Assembly (NCBI GenBank): GCA_965230225.1
Contig: CBDDKM010000001.1
Span: forward strand, 124,001-188,000
Origin: CALSMU01 sp965230225
Lineage (GTDB): Bacteria; Bacteroidota; Bacteroidia; Flavobacteriales_D; Parvicellaceae
Length of the DNA: 64,000 bases
Direction: 5' to 3'
The notes under the pieces are model-generated. The model was not told the origin of the DNA. It worked only from the letters and a program-made list of their open reading frames with translations, and did no database searches. Below are positions 45,540-54,372 of this stretch, one piece after another. Numbering within the stretch: the stretch's first letter is position 1; each line of letters begins with the position of its first letter. A program made the translations under genes and the position numbers.

Positions 45540-46142
45540 ATGGAAAAAATGGAGAAGATTAAACTCGATATAGTAGGGTTATCCTACAGTCAGACACAAT
45601 CCGGAGCATATGCACTAGTTCTGGGAGAAGCAGAAGGAAAGAGAAGGTTGCCAATTATCATTGGAGGATTTGAAGCACAGGCCATTGCCATCGAGTTGGA
45701 AAAAATGACCCCAAGTAGACCCCTAACTCATGATTTGTTTAAAAACTTTGCTGATGAATTTGATATTCATGTACAGGAAGTGATTATATATAACCTGGTT
45801 GAAGGAATTTTCTTTGCAAAATTGGTTTGCGAAAAAGATGGCCAGGAAGTTGAAATTGACTCTCGTACTTCAGATGCAATAGCACTTTCAGTTAGATTTG
45901 AGTGTCCAATTTATACCTATGAATTTGTCTTAAGTTCGGCGGGAATTGTGTTGGATGATGAAGAAGATTCGGCTAGCGAATTAGTAGAGGAAGAAGTTGA
46001 CTTAGATGAGCTAACTCGGGACCCATTAGAAACTTCTTCGTTAGAAGATCTTGAAAAGCAAATGCAGGAAGCATTGGATAAGGAAGACTATGAGGCAGCT
46101 TCTAAGATCAGAGATGAAATCAACAGAAGAAAATCGAACTAA
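45540..46142 (+). CDS. Bifunctional nuclease (DUF151) family protein with UVR motif
   Basis: A 200-residue protein. The N-terminal half (about 10-130) matches the BFN/DUF151 fold: GLSYSQTQSGAYALVLGEAEGKRRLPIIIGGFEAQAIAIELE and SRTSDAIALSVRFECPIYTYEFVL. An acidic linker follows, and the C-terminal 35 residues are a UvrB/UvrC-type motif (LEDLEKQMQEALDKEDYEAASKIRDEI). BFN proteins have been reported as nucleases in some bacteria and plants; activity here is not proven. The UVR helix may mediate protein contacts in the cell. The lipocalin-NupC gene follows 18 bases on. Confidence 0.82.
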   Translation: MEKMEKIKLDIVGLSYSQTQSGAYALVLGEAEGKRRLPIIIGGFEAQAIAIELEKMTPSRPLTHDLFKNFADEFDIHVQEVIIYNLVEGIFFAKLVCEKDGQEVEIDSRTSDAIALSVRFECPIYTYEFVLSSAGIVLDDEEDSASELVEEEVDLDELTRDPLETSSLEDLEKQMQEALDKEDYEAASKIRDEINRRKSN

Positions 46143-46160
46143 TTTTCACTAATTTATTGA

Positions 46161-47948
46161 ATGAGGTATTTACTGTTTCTCTTACTGGGTGTAGCCTTAT
46201 TTTCATCTTGCGAAACTGAAAAAGAGCACCCGCTAAATGGGAAATGGAGCCTGATATCTATCGACTTGCCAGGAGGTAATGTGGAAGAAGCTCAGGATAG
46301 TCTTGACTTGCACATTTCATTCAACACTGCTCAGGGAAATACGTTTACAGAAAATTTCTTAAATGAGTCTCCGGTAAAAGGAGAGTGGACCAGTACAGAT
46401 ACCTCTGTAGTGATCACATTTGTGCCGCCAAACGTAATTAATACGGTTGACTCCGTTTTTATCAATAATGATTCATTAGGTGGAGCTTCTATTGTTTTAC
46501 AAAATGGAAATACCAAGCTTGGAGAAGTAGTAGATGGAACTGTTGTTCCCGAGAAGTTTGAGGTTGATTTAGGTATATTGTCCATCAGCGATTCAGAGCT
46601 AAGACTGGTACATCAGGGAATTGTATTTAACCTCAAGAAGGAAATCATTACTGCACCTCCTTTTTCAGTTAAGTCTTTTTTTAGAGGACTAATTGGAATG
46701 GCTTTCTTAATTGGAACCTGTTGGTTTTTTAGTGCCGATAGAAAAAACATTGATTGGAATCTGGTTGTTAAAGGATTGCTATTACAAGGAATTATTGCTG
46801 TTCTTGTTTTAAAAGTGAGCTTTGTGGGAGTGGCGTTTGATTGGGTTAGTGACAAGTTTGTTGCTTTGATAGGCTATACCGATTTTGGATTTGAATTCTT
46901 GTTTAAGAATTTAGGTACAGGAGTGGTGGAGTCACCAATGTTTAACTTTGCTTTTAAGATACTTCCAACAATTGTTTTCTTCTCGGCCTTGGTAAGTTTG
47001 TTTTATTACTGGGGAATCTTACAGAAGGTGGTATACGCTTTTGCCTGGGTGATGAAGAAATTTATGAGGCTATCGGGTGCCGAAAGTTTAGCAGCTGCCG
47101 GAAATGTCTTTTTGGGGCAGACTGAAGCTCCATTATTGGTTAAACCTTATTTACTTGGTATGACCAAGTCGGAAATTATGTGTTTGATGACCGGTGGAAT
47201 GGCCACCATTGCTGGAGGTGTATTGGCTGCTTATGTTGGTTTTCTTGGAGGAGAGGACCCGATACAACAGGCCTTTTTTGCTAAACACCTATTAACAGCT
47301 TCTATTATTTCGGCTCCTGCGGCAATTATTGCTGCTAAGATTCTTATTCCTGAATCGGAGAAGATTAATGAAGATTTATCTGTCCCAAAAGATAAGATTG
47401 GAGCAAATGCTCTGGAGGCAATAACTAACGGAACAACAGATGGTTTGAAGCTTGCGATTAATGTAGGGGCCATGTTGTTGGTTTTTATTGCGTTAATGGC
47501 TTTAGCTAATGGAGTTCTTGGTTGGGTAGGGGATGTAACAGGGGCAAATGAAGCCATTGCAAGTGGGGGAGTGTACGATAAGCTCTCTTTTGAGTACATT
47601 TTAGGAAACATTGGTAGACCAATTGTTTGGTTGATGGGCGTAGATTGGGCAGATTCCATTTATGTTGGAGAGTTGTTAGGAACCAAAACTATTCTCAACG
47701 AGTTTGTGGCTTATCCGAGACTTGGTGAAATGAAAGAGGCAGGAATGCTTAGCGAGAAGTCTGTTATTATGAGTACTTACATGCTTTGTGGTTTTGCTAA
47801 TTTCGCTTCAATTGGAATTCAAATTGGAGGAATAGGTTCTCTAATTCCAACAAGAAAAGGGTTGCTTTCTAAATTGGGAGTTCGTGCCCTAATAGGTGGT
47901 ACAGTAGCGTGTCTAATGACTGCTGTGATCGTAGGAATGATGCTATAA
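46161..47948 (+). CDS. NupC-type concentrative nucleoside transporter with N-terminal lipoprotein-like domain
   Basis: A 595-residue protein of two parts. Residues 1-17 look like a lipoprotein signal (LLGVALFSSC, Cys17). Residues about 24-160 look lipocalin-like (LNGKWSLISIDLPGG near the start, ILSISDSELRLV near the end). From about 175 the protein is polytopic and matches the CNT (NupC) core: VESPMFNFAFKILPTIVFFSALVSLFYYWGI, ESLAAAGNVFLGQTEAPLLVKPYL, MTGGMATIAGGVLAAYVGFLG, and the C-terminal YMLCGFANFASIGIQIGGIG. It should carry nucleosides with Na+ or H+. Whether the first part is cleaved or lipidated is unclear. The fusion is unusual. Family confidence is high, domain-boundary confidence moderate. 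Confidence 0.82.
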   Translation: MRYLLFLLLGVALFSSCETEKEHPLNGKWSLISIDLPGGNVEEAQDSLDLHISFNTAQGNTFTENFLNESPVKGEWTSTDTSVVITFVPPNVINTVDSVFINNDSLGGASIVLQNGNTKLGEVVDGTVVPEKFEVDLGILSISDSELRLVHQGIVFNLKKEIITAPPFSVKSFFRGLIGMAFLIGTCWFFSADRKNIDWNLVVKGLLLQGIIAVLVLKVSFVGVAFDWVSDKFVALIGYTDFGFEFLFKNLGTGVVESPMFNFAFKILPTIVFFSALVSLFYYWGILQKVVYAFAWVMKKFMRLSGAESLAAAGNVFLGQTEAPLLVKPYLLGMTKSEIMCLMTGGMATIAGGVLAAYVGFLGGEDPIQQAFFAKHLLTASIISAPAAIIAAKILIPESEKINEDLSVPKDKIGANALEAITNGTTDGLKLAINVGAMLLVFIALMALANGVLGWVGDVTGANEAIASGGVYDKLSFEYILGNIGRPIVWLMGVDWADSIYVGELLGTKTILNEFVAYPRLGEMKEAGMLSEKSVIMSTYMLCGFANFASIGIQIGGIGSLIPTRKGLLSKLGVRALIGGTVACLMTAVIVGMML

Positions 47949-48007
47949 TTGAAGCAAGATTCTAATTCAATTTTCTTATCAACATTTGAATTTATTTTAT
48001 TAACCCA

Positions 48008-48041
48008 TTGGTAATTTTTGCAGAGGAATAAGTTATTTTTG
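48008..48041 (+). promoter_or_regulatory. Promoter of thyA-folA (TTG / TATTTTTG)
   Basis: Exact TATTTTTG (48034-48041), with TTG 23 bases upstream (48008-48010), and 18 bases from the -7 element to the thyA ATG. Confidence 0.55.
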
Positions 48042-48059
48042 GGTTCCAAATTAACAAGC

Positions 48060-48884
48060 ATGCAACAATACCTTGATTTACTTGATCATATTTTAGAAAA
48101 TGGGTCTCAAAAAGGAGATCGAACCGGAACTGGTACCATCAGCACATTTGGTTATCAAATGAGGTTTGACTTGAGTGAGGGATTTCCTGTTTTAACTACA
48201 AAAAAACTACACTTAAAGTCAATCATTCACGAGTTGCTTTGGTTCCTTAAAGGAGAAACAAATATCAAGTACCTAAAGGAAAATGGAGTAAGAATTTGGG
48301 ATGAATGGGCAGATGAAAATGGTGATTTAGGTCCCGTTTACGGACATCAGTGGAGAAATTGGAACAGTGATGGGATAGATCAGATTAAAGAGGTTATAGA
48401 AACCCTTAAGAACAATCCTAACAGTAGAAGAATGTTAGTTTCTGCCTGGAATCCTAGTGTATTACCAGATACTTCGGTATCGTTTGCTGAGAATGTAGAG
48501 AATGGAAAAGCGGCCTTACCTCCATGCCATGCCTTTTTTCAATTTTACGTTTCTGAAGGTAAGTTATCTTGCCAGTTATATCAAAGAAGTGCAGATACGT
48601 TTTTAGGGGTACCCTTTAACATTGCTTCTTACGCGTTGTTAACGATGATGGTCGCTCAGGTATGTGATTTGGAGCCTGGAGATTTTGTTCATACGTTTGG
48701 TGATGTACACCTGTACAATAATCATTTGGAGCAGGCAAAATTACAGTTGACCAGAACACCTTCTGAATTACCTACAATGAAAATTAACCCTGAGGTTAAG
48801 GATATATTTGAATTTACTTATGAGGATTTCGAGTTGATTAACTACAACCCTCAACCACACATTAAGGCAGCCGTATCGATATGA
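48060..48884 (+). CDS. thyA: Thymidylate synthase
   Basis: Methylates dUMP to dTMP with methylene-tetrahydrofolate. From ATG 48060 (MQQYLDLLDHILENG) it is 274 residues. Motifs: DRTGTGT (20-26), WDEWADENGDLGPVYGHQWR (80-99), the catalytic cysteine C156 in LPPCHAFFQF, and RSADTFLGVPFNIASYA. All key residues are present. A 14-codon upstream in-frame extension is rejected, because the promoter lies there. Overlaps folA by four bases, so the cycle of folate use and regeneration is translationally coupled. Confidence 0.96.
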   Translation: MQQYLDLLDHILENGSQKGDRTGTGTISTFGYQMRFDLSEGFPVLTTKKLHLKSIIHELLWFLKGETNIKYLKENGVRIWDEWADENGDLGPVYGHQWRNWNSDGIDQIKEVIETLKNNPNSRRMLVSAWNPSVLPDTSVSFAENVENGKAALPPCHAFFQFYVSEGKLSCQLYQRSADTFLGVPFNIASYALLTMMVAQVCDLEPGDFVHTFGDVHLYNNHLEQAKLQLTRTPSELPTMKINPEVKDIFEFTYEDFELINYNPQPHIKAAVSI

Positions 48885-49387
48885 TAGTTTCTATTATAGT
48901 TGCAATAGGGAAGAATAGAGAGATAGGTAAGGATAACGACCTTATTTGGCATTTACCTAAGGATATGAAGTTCTTTATGGATACCACCAAAGAGCATCAT
49001 GTGGTAATGGGGAGAAAAAACTATGATTCAATCCCGGAGAAATATCGTCCTCTAAAAGATAGGACCAACGTTATTGTTACCCGACAAAATCAATTAGAAG
49101 CTCCAAGTTGTGATGTGGTAAACTCTATCGAAGAAGGTATAGAGTTAGCTAATTCCAGAGGAGAGAGGGAATGCTTTATTATTGGTGGTGGACAGATCTA
49201 CAAACAAGCTTTAGACAGAGGTCTGGTAGATAAGATGTACATTACCCACATCGATGAAGAATTTGATGCTGATACATTCTTTCCGGAGTTTGATTCGTCA
49301 GGTTGGAATACCAAAGAGATTATGATTCACTCTAAGGATGAAAAGAACAAATACGATTTTGTGGTTCTAGAGTATTCTAAGAATTAA
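48881..49387 (+). CDS. folA: Dihydrofolate reductase
   Basis: Reduces dihydrofolate (made by ThyA) to tetrahydrofolate with NADPH, 168 residues. Recognisable DHFR segments are IVAIGKNREIGKDNDLIWHLPKDMKFF (residues about 5-31, with the substrate-binding Asp in PKD), VVMGRKNYDSIPEKYRPL, and IGGGQIYKQALDRGL. It shares an ATGA overlap with thyA. Its stop overlaps the end of the convergent beta-helix gene by four bases. Confidence 0.95.
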   Translation: MIVSIIVAIGKNREIGKDNDLIWHLPKDMKFFMDTTKEHHVVMGRKNYDSIPEKYRPLKDRTNVIVTRQNQLEAPSCDVVNSIEEGIELANSRGERECFIIGGGQIYKQALDRGLVDKMYITHIDEEFDADTFFPEFDSSGWNTKEIMIHSKDEKNKYDFVVLEYSKN

Positions 49388-50472
49388 TCTTTGTTGAAGT
49401 GGGCCTTAGGAAAGCCTTCAACCCAGTTTCCATTCTTATCCTTTCGTTTCCAGTATTTTTTTTGGTAAAAAAACTGATGACAATCTTCCAGGTTCCAAAT
49501 GATTCCCCACAGGTGTCCTTGGTTTTGAATAATAGATCCTTTAACAAAGTAGGGGATGTTTTTTAATGTGTTTGTGGCTGATTTCTGTGTTGTTTTAATA
49601 ACAGGAAAATCTGTGTCTGCAGTTTGGAAAAACAACCCATCTATTGTAACATGTCCATTAAAGTCGAGGTGAATCCCTGCCTCCAATGGTGTGTGCTCCA
49701 TATGAAAGTTTCTGATGGTGAATAAATGAGAAATGCTATTCCCTTTATTAGTTACGTATACGGACTTTTTAATGCCTCCGTAACCTTCGGAAATAATATC
49801 TTCAAGGGTAATTCCATTCGATCCTTCTACATAATAGGCTGTATTAGCCCCTTTTTTAGCATATACACGGCAAGCTTTAATATGGCTGTGGTTCGATTGG
49901 CTATTAACACAATTACCACCCCAATCTGTTCCGCATCTTAACAGGAAATTATCTTTATCGCAAAGTGTGGCCATACAATTTTCAATGGTTGTCATTAATC
50001 CGAATTGAATATCAATAGCCGCAACCTTTTGCTTTAAAAAGCTGCAATCGGTTATTTTACTACCATAAGTAGCTCCCAGGTTAATGCCTTTGTCTCCTTC
50101 CTGAAAAGTAAAGTGCTGTATAATGAATCTTGTGTTCATCATTTTATTGAGCGCTTCCTTTTGATCTTCCGGAATTCTATTGAAAATATGGATACCATTT
50201 TTCCCTTTCAGTACACATCCGTTGCCCTCAATTAATACGATTCCGACCGCGTACCTTGGAAGTTCTATGTTTTTGTTAATGACATAAGTTCTTGCTCCAT
50301 CAAACTCCAATTTTCCATGGCTTTTCTTTTCTAAAAAGTCCATGGCAGCCTGAATAGTTTCGGTGTCGTTCATGCCTTCCTTGCGGAAGTCTTCTACTTT
50401 GTACTGGGCTTTTGCTTTAAAAGAAAATAGCACCAAAAAAGGTGCTATTAAATATAAAATATTGCGAGTCAT
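49384..50472 (-). CDS. Secreted right-handed beta-helix protein (pectate-lyase-like)
   Basis: Signal peptide MTRNILYLIAPFLVLFSFKAKAQ (1-23), then VEDFRKEGMNDTETIQAAMDFLEKK, the usual start of pectate_lyase_3-type folds. Parallel beta-helix coils follow (GINLGATYGSKITDCSF, TIENCMATLCDKDNFLLRC, GITLEDIISEGYGGI). No obvious catalytic triad can be named, so polysaccharide lyase, hydrolase or a binding role are all possible. No T9SS domain. It converges with folA, and clpX lies on the same strand nine bases upstream of its start. Confidence 0.65.
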   Translation of the reverse strand: MTRNILYLIAPFLVLFSFKAKAQYKVEDFRKEGMNDTETIQAAMDFLEKKSHGKLEFDGARTYVINKNIELPRYAVGIVLIEGNGCVLKGKNGIHIFNRIPEDQKEALNKMMNTRFIIQHFTFQEGDKGINLGATYGSKITDCSFLKQKVAAIDIQFGLMTTIENCMATLCDKDNFLLRCGTDWGGNCVNSQSNHSHIKACRVYAKKGANTAYYVEGSNGITLEDIISEGYGGIKKSVYVTNKGNSISHLFTIRNFHMEHTPLEAGIHLDFNGHVTIDGLFFQTADTDFPVIKTTQKSATNTLKNIPYFVKGSIIQNQGHLWGIIWNLEDCHQFFYQKKYWKRKDKNGNWVEGFPKAHFNKD

Positions 50473-50481
50473 ATTGAGTCT

Positions 50482-51708
50482 TTAAGCAACTTTGAGTTGG
50501 CTAATTTTTGAATGACTAAACTTCTCAGTTGCATAACTTAATGTAATGTCAAGCTTTTTAATGTTCATGCTTGGTGCTTCAAACATTGCGTCTGTAAGAA
50601 TAGCTTCACAAATAGATCTTAATCCTCTTGCTCCTAGTTTTAGTTCTAGAGCCTTATCAACAATAAACTCCAAAACTTCTTTCTTGATGTTTAACTGAAT
50701 ACCGTCAATTAAAAATAGCTTTTTGTATTGCTTAATTAATGAGTTTTTAGGCTCTGTAAGAATTGAAATAAGAGTTTCCTTATCTAATGGGTTTAAATAG
50801 GTCAATACTGGAAAACGGCCAATTAACTCAGGAATCAATCCATATTGTTTAATGTCCAGTTGGTTAACATAGGACAGTAAGTTGTCGTTAATGTCTGTAA
50901 GGGCATTGTCAGAACCAAACCCAATGGATTGAGTTTTAACTCTTCTTTCGATGATCTTTTTAATACCATCAAACGCTCCACCACAAACAAATAGAATGTT
51001 TTTGGTGTTAATCTGAACCATTTTTTGCTCAGGGTGTTTTCTACCTCCTTGAGGAGGAACACTAACAACAGATCCTTCCAGAAGTTTAAGCATCGCCTGC
51101 TGTACCCCTTCTCCCGAAACATCTCTAGTAATGGATGGATTGTCGCTTTTGCGAGCAACTTTATCTATTTCATCAATAAAAACAATACCTCTTTCAGCTG
51201 CATTAACGTCGTAATCAGCAGATTGTAGTAATCTTGATAAGATACTTTCAACGTCTTCACCAACATAACCAGCTTCTGTAAGTACAGTTGCATCGGCTAT
51301 ACAGAATGGAACATTAAGCATCTTAGCAATGGTTCTTGCAAGAAGTGTTTTCCCGGTACCTGTTTCTCCAACTAGAATAAGATTCGATTTTTCAATTTCG
51401 ATTTCGTCTTCATCTACCTTTTGGAGTAGTCGCTTATAGTGGTTGTAAACCGCAACAGAAAGAACTTTCTTAGCTTCTTCCTGCCCAATAACGTATTCAT
51501 TTAAATGCTCAAGTATTTCGGCTGGTTTTAAAAGTGTAATTGTACTTTCAAGATCCGACTTTACTTTTTGCCCAAACTCCTCTTGAACGATTAGATTAGC
51601 CTGACTAATACACGAGTCACAAATATGACCGGTAATACCAGCAATCAATACGTCCACATCTTTTTTATGACGTCCACAAAATGAACATCTAATATCTTCG
51701 TTTTTCAT
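50482..51708 (-). CDS. clpX: ATP-dependent Clp protease ATP-binding subunit ClpX
   Basis: A 408-residue AAA+ unfoldase that feeds substrates into ClpP. The N-terminal zinc-binding domain has CSFCGRHKKDV and HICDSCI (two CxxC pairs). The AAA+ module holds Walker A GETGTGKTLLA (about 113-123), YVGEDVE pore loop, Walker B IVFIDEIDK, and VPPQGGRKHPEQK; the arginine-finger region is in GRFPVLTYLNPL. All parts are intact. It has its own promoter at 51758-51765, in the clpP-clpX gap, so it may be regulated apart from clpP. Confidence 0.96.
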   Translation of the reverse strand: MKNEDIRCSFCGRHKKDVDVLIAGITGHICDSCISQANLIVQEEFGQKVKSDLESTITLLKPAEILEHLNEYVIGQEEAKKVLSVAVYNHYKRLLQKVDEDEIEIEKSNLILVGETGTGKTLLARTIAKMLNVPFCIADATVLTEAGYVGEDVESILSRLLQSADYDVNAAERGIVFIDEIDKVARKSDNPSITRDVSGEGVQQAMLKLLEGSVVSVPPQGGRKHPEQKMVQINTKNILFVCGGAFDGIKKIIERRVKTQSIGFGSDNALTDINDNLLSYVNQLDIKQYGLIPELIGRFPVLTYLNPLDKETLISILTEPKNSLIKQYKKLFLIDGIQLNIKKEVLEFIVDKALELKLGARGLRSICEAILTDAMFEAPSMNIKKLDITLSYATEKFSHSKISQLKVA

Positions 51709-51757
51709 TAAGAAAATCTAGTTAGTCAACGCAATGCCAACTATTGGCCGCAATTAT

Positions 51758-51765
51758 CAAAGATA
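51758..51765 (-). promoter_or_regulatory. -7 promoter element of clpX (TATCTTTG, minus strand)
   Basis: Exact TAnnTTTG on the minus strand, 49 bases before the clpX ATG. A TTG is about 23 bases upstream, inside the clpP terminator stem. Confidence 0.55.
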
Positions 51766-51770
51766 ACAAA

Positions 51771-51806
51771 ATAAAAAAAACCGATGATCAATAATTGACC
51801 ATCGGC
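51771..51806 (-). terminator. Terminator of clpP (minus strand)
   Basis: CCGATG (51781-51786) ... CATCGG (51800-51805) with inner TCAA/TTGA pairing, followed on the minus strand by a run of T (51773-51780). This separates clpP from clpX. Confidence 0.88.
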
Positions 51807-51845
51807 TTGTTATTCCGTTTAATTGATAGCTAATTTAAGCTACAA

Positions 51846-52526
51846 TTATTGTTTTCTGGTAAGTACTTCATCAATCATACCATAAGCTTTAGCTTCTTCC
51901 GCTGTCATCCAGTAATCTCTGTCACTGTCTTTCCAAACGTCGTCGTAAGGCTTCCCGGAGTGGTTAGAAATGATTTCGTACAATTCCTTTTTCAGTTTCT
52001 GAATTTCTCTTGCTGTAATTTCAATGTCAGAAGCTTGTCCTTGTGCTCCACCTAATGGTTGGTGAATCATCACTCTTGAGTGTTTTAGACCAGTTCTTTT
52101 ACCGTCTGCACCAGCACAAAGTAAAACAGCTCCCATAGAAGCGGCCATACCAGTACAAATTGTAGCAACATCAGGGTTGATATATTGCATGGTGTCGTAG
52201 ATTCCCAAACCTGCGTAAACAGAACCACCAGGAGAATTCAGGTAAATTTGAATATCCTTTTGTGGGTCAAGAGATTCAAGGAAAAGTAACTGAGCAGTAA
52301 TAATATTGGCTACGTAGTCGTCAATCCCAGTCCCAAGGAAAATAATTCTGTCCATCATTAACCTTGAAAAAACGTCCATCACTGCTACGTTCATCTGACG
52401 TTCCTCAATAATATTTGGAGTCATTCCCACTGGTACTCTTGCAGTTGCTGAGATATAATCATCCAGAACAAGGCTAGAAATACCCATATGCTTTGTGGCA
52501 TACTTTCTAAATTCGTTTTTATCCAT
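51846..52526 (-). CDS. clpP: ATP-dependent Clp protease proteolytic subunit ClpP
   Basis: A serine protease forming the barrel of ClpXP, about 226 residues from ATG 52526 (MDKNEFRK); an ATG at 52535 adds three residues (MHN). The catalytic serine S130 is in GMAASMGAV, histidine H155 in RVMIHQPLGG. The N-terminal processing/axial-loop region is TPNIIEERQMNVAVMDVFSRLMMDRIIFLG. All active-site parts are present. It is cotranscribed or closely placed after tig (the tig terminator lies at 52600-52631, between them) and precedes clpX on the same strand. Confidence 0.96.
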   Translation of the reverse strand: MDKNEFRKYATKHMGISSLVLDDYISATARVPVGMTPNIIEERQMNVAVMDVFSRLMMDRIIFLGTGIDDYVANIITAQLLFLESLDPQKDIQIYLNSPGGSVYAGLGIYDTMQYINPDVATICTGMAASMGAVLLCAGADGKRTGLKHSRVMIHQPLGGAQGQASDIEITAREIQKLKKELYEIISNHSGKPYDDVWKDSDRDYWMTAEEAKAYGMIDEVLTRKQ

Positions 52527-52599
52527 ATTATGCATATTGTTTGCTTGTTAATTTGAACTTAAAGTTAGTATTAATCTAATTGAATCAGAATTGGGGGCA

Positions 52600-52631
52600 A
52601 AAAAAATGTCCAACAATCAATTGTTGGACAT
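52600..52631 (-). terminator. Terminator of tig (minus strand)
   Basis: GTCCAACAAT (52608-52617) pairs with ATTGTTGGAC (52620-52629), and the minus strand continues with a T run (52600-52606). It lies 27 bases after the tig stop. Confidence 0.88.
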
Positions 52632-52657
52632 TAATACCTGTTATTGGTAAAGCTATA

Positions 52658-54007
52658 TTATGCTTTAGAAGCTACTTTTACAAAATCATCGTAGCTTACT
52701 TCTTTCTCGTTAATCTTTACAGTTTCTTTCAAGAAGGTAAGAACTTTTTGATCGTAGATAGAATCATAAATCTTCTTTCCTTCTTCCTGATTTGAAAGAA
52801 CATTTTGAGCATAATTGGTTAGCTCTTCATCAGAAGGAGTAGGCATTCCGTATTGACCATATTGAGTAGCCAATAAACCTTTAGTATACTCCATTACCTC
52901 ATCATTCTCAACTTTAATTTCGTTATCCTTAATGATTCGGTTTTCGATTAATTGCCATTTAAGGCTATCAGAGTATCCGTCGAATTCGTTTTCAACTTGT
53001 TCTTCAGTTGCTTCTTTGTTAGATGAAAGGATCCATCTTTTAAGGAAGTCATTTGGTAACGAAAGATCAAGTTTTTTCATCAACTTGTCTGCTAAATCTC
53101 TTTTAAATACTCTGTCGCTATCTCTCAAGAACATGTTTGAAAGTTCGTCGGAAATTTTTCCTCTAAACTCATCTTCAGAAGTTACAATACCTTCTCCGTA
53201 AATTTTATCAAACAATGCCTGGTCAATTGCAGCTGGCTCTAGTCTTTTTACATCAGTAACCTTAAGCTCAACATTGCAGTTGTATTCTGCAGCTTTCTCT
53301 TTAGAAATTTCAAGCATTGCCGCCATATCGGCTTCTCCCCTGGAGATTGCTTTAGGATCTACGATTAAAGTATCCTCAACTTTAAGACCGGTTAATTTCT
53401 TCTTGATTTTTTTGTCTTCAACAAATTCAATCGCAACGGTAGAAGAGTGGTGGAATCCACCTTCAACTGGCTTGTCGTTTTCATCTAGTTCAGTAAAGGC
53501 AGCCATTAGCATGTCTTTTTCTTCACTAACATCAGTAGAGGAAAGTTTACCGTATCTTCTTGCGAAATCATCAACTTGTTTGTTGATCAAGTCATCATCG
53601 ATTTTTACCTTGTGGTAAACATATTTTTCTCTTCCAGGTAACTTTAACTCAAACTCAGGAGCTAATCCTAGTTCATAAGTAAACTCAAAATCAGAAGGGT
53701 TGACCCAATCAAATTCCGTGTCACTTTGAACAGGTAGTGGGTTTCCTAATACGTTTAGATTGTTCTCTGAAATGTGCTTGTATAAAGCTTCATTGATCAA
53801 TTTGTCTAATTCTTCTGCTAAAATAGAAGGTCCGTACTTTTTCTTTACAACTGAAGTAGGCACTTTCCCTGGTCTAAAACCTGGGAGTTGAACCTGTTTT
53901 TTGGCCTTTTTCAAAGAGTTTTCGTAGTTCTCTTTGTAATCCTCATTTTCAATCTTAATGGTCAATGTTGCATTAAGATCATCAACATTATTTTGTGTAA
54001 TGTTCAT
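52658..54007 (-). CDS. tig: Trigger factor
   Basis: A ribosome-associated chaperone and peptidyl-prolyl isomerase, 449 residues. The N-terminal ribosome-binding domain has the signature GFRPGKVPTSVVKKKYG (about 43-59), which carries the ribosome-docking G-F-R-x-G-x-x-P motif. The middle FKBP-like domain is degenerate, as in most Bacteroidota, and the C-terminal chaperone arm is helical and charged (QYGQYGMPTPSDEELTNYAQNVLSNQEE). The order tig, clpP, clpX on one strand is the same as in E. coli. tRNA-Leu lies 76 bases upstream on the same strand and may be cotranscribed. Confidence 0.93.
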   Translation of the reverse strand: MNITQNNVDDLNATLTIKIENEDYKENYENSLKKAKKQVQLPGFRPGKVPTSVVKKKYGPSILAEELDKLINEALYKHISENNLNVLGNPLPVQSDTEFDWVNPSDFEFTYELGLAPEFELKLPGREKYVYHKVKIDDDLINKQVDDFARRYGKLSSTDVSEEKDMLMAAFTELDENDKPVEGGFHHSSTVAIEFVEDKKIKKKLTGLKVEDTLIVDPKAISRGEADMAAMLEISKEKAAEYNCNVELKVTDVKRLEPAAIDQALFDKIYGEGIVTSEDEFRGKISDELSNMFLRDSDRVFKRDLADKLMKKLDLSLPNDFLKRWILSSNKEATEEQVENEFDGYSDSLKWQLIENRIIKDNEIKVENDEVMEYTKGLLATQYGQYGMPTPSDEELTNYAQNVLSNQEEGKKIYDSIYDQKVLTFLKETVKINEKEVSYDDFVKVASKA

Positions 54008-54083
54008 GTTAACAGTTTTACAATTTCATTAATTGATTAAAACTAAAAATGGCATAAGTAGGAACTTATACCATTTTAGCATT

Positions 54084-54168
54084 TGGTGCGGATAGAGAGA
54101 GTCGAACTCACACGCCTTGCGGCACTAGATCCTAAGTCTAGCGTGTCTACCAATTCCACCATATCCGC
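54084..54168 (-). tRNA. tRNA-Leu (anticodon TAG)
   Basis: Minus strand, 85 bases including the encoded CCA. The acceptor stem pairs GCGGATA with TATCCGC, followed by discriminator A. The anticodon stem CTAGA/TCTAG holds the loop CTTAGGA, anticodon TAG, reading CUN leucine codons. There is a long variable arm (GTGCCGCAAGGCGT, type II) and a TTCGA T-loop. These features fit a leucine tRNA without doubt. It is the only RNA gene in the window. Confidence 0.97.
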
Positions 54169-54212
54169 GAACTATTTCTAGTTGATTTAGCTCTTTTGCT
54201 AAATTTGGAGTG

Positions 54213-54220
54213 CAAAGATA
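54213..54220 (-). promoter_or_regulatory. -7 promoter element of tRNA-Leu (TATCTTTG, minus strand)
   Basis: Exact TAnnTTTG on the minus strand, 44 bases before the tRNA 5' end. Likely also transcribes tig. Confidence 0.45.
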
Positions 54221-54346
54221 GGAAAAGAATGTAAAAGAAAAAGCTTTCTAAAAAAATATTTTGGTTTTTTTTTGACCCGCATATTGGTTGGACCAGTTAG
54301 TGGATAACTATTCGTTTATCCAGGTATTTATCATAAGCAATAATTT

Positions 54347-54354
54347 TACATTTG
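54347..54354 (+). promoter_or_regulatory. -7 promoter element of the flavin reductase gene (TACATTTG)
   Basis: Exact TAnnTTTG, 18 bases before the ATG at 54373. Confidence 0.5.
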
Positions 54355-54372
54355 TTTCCTCAAAATTGAATT

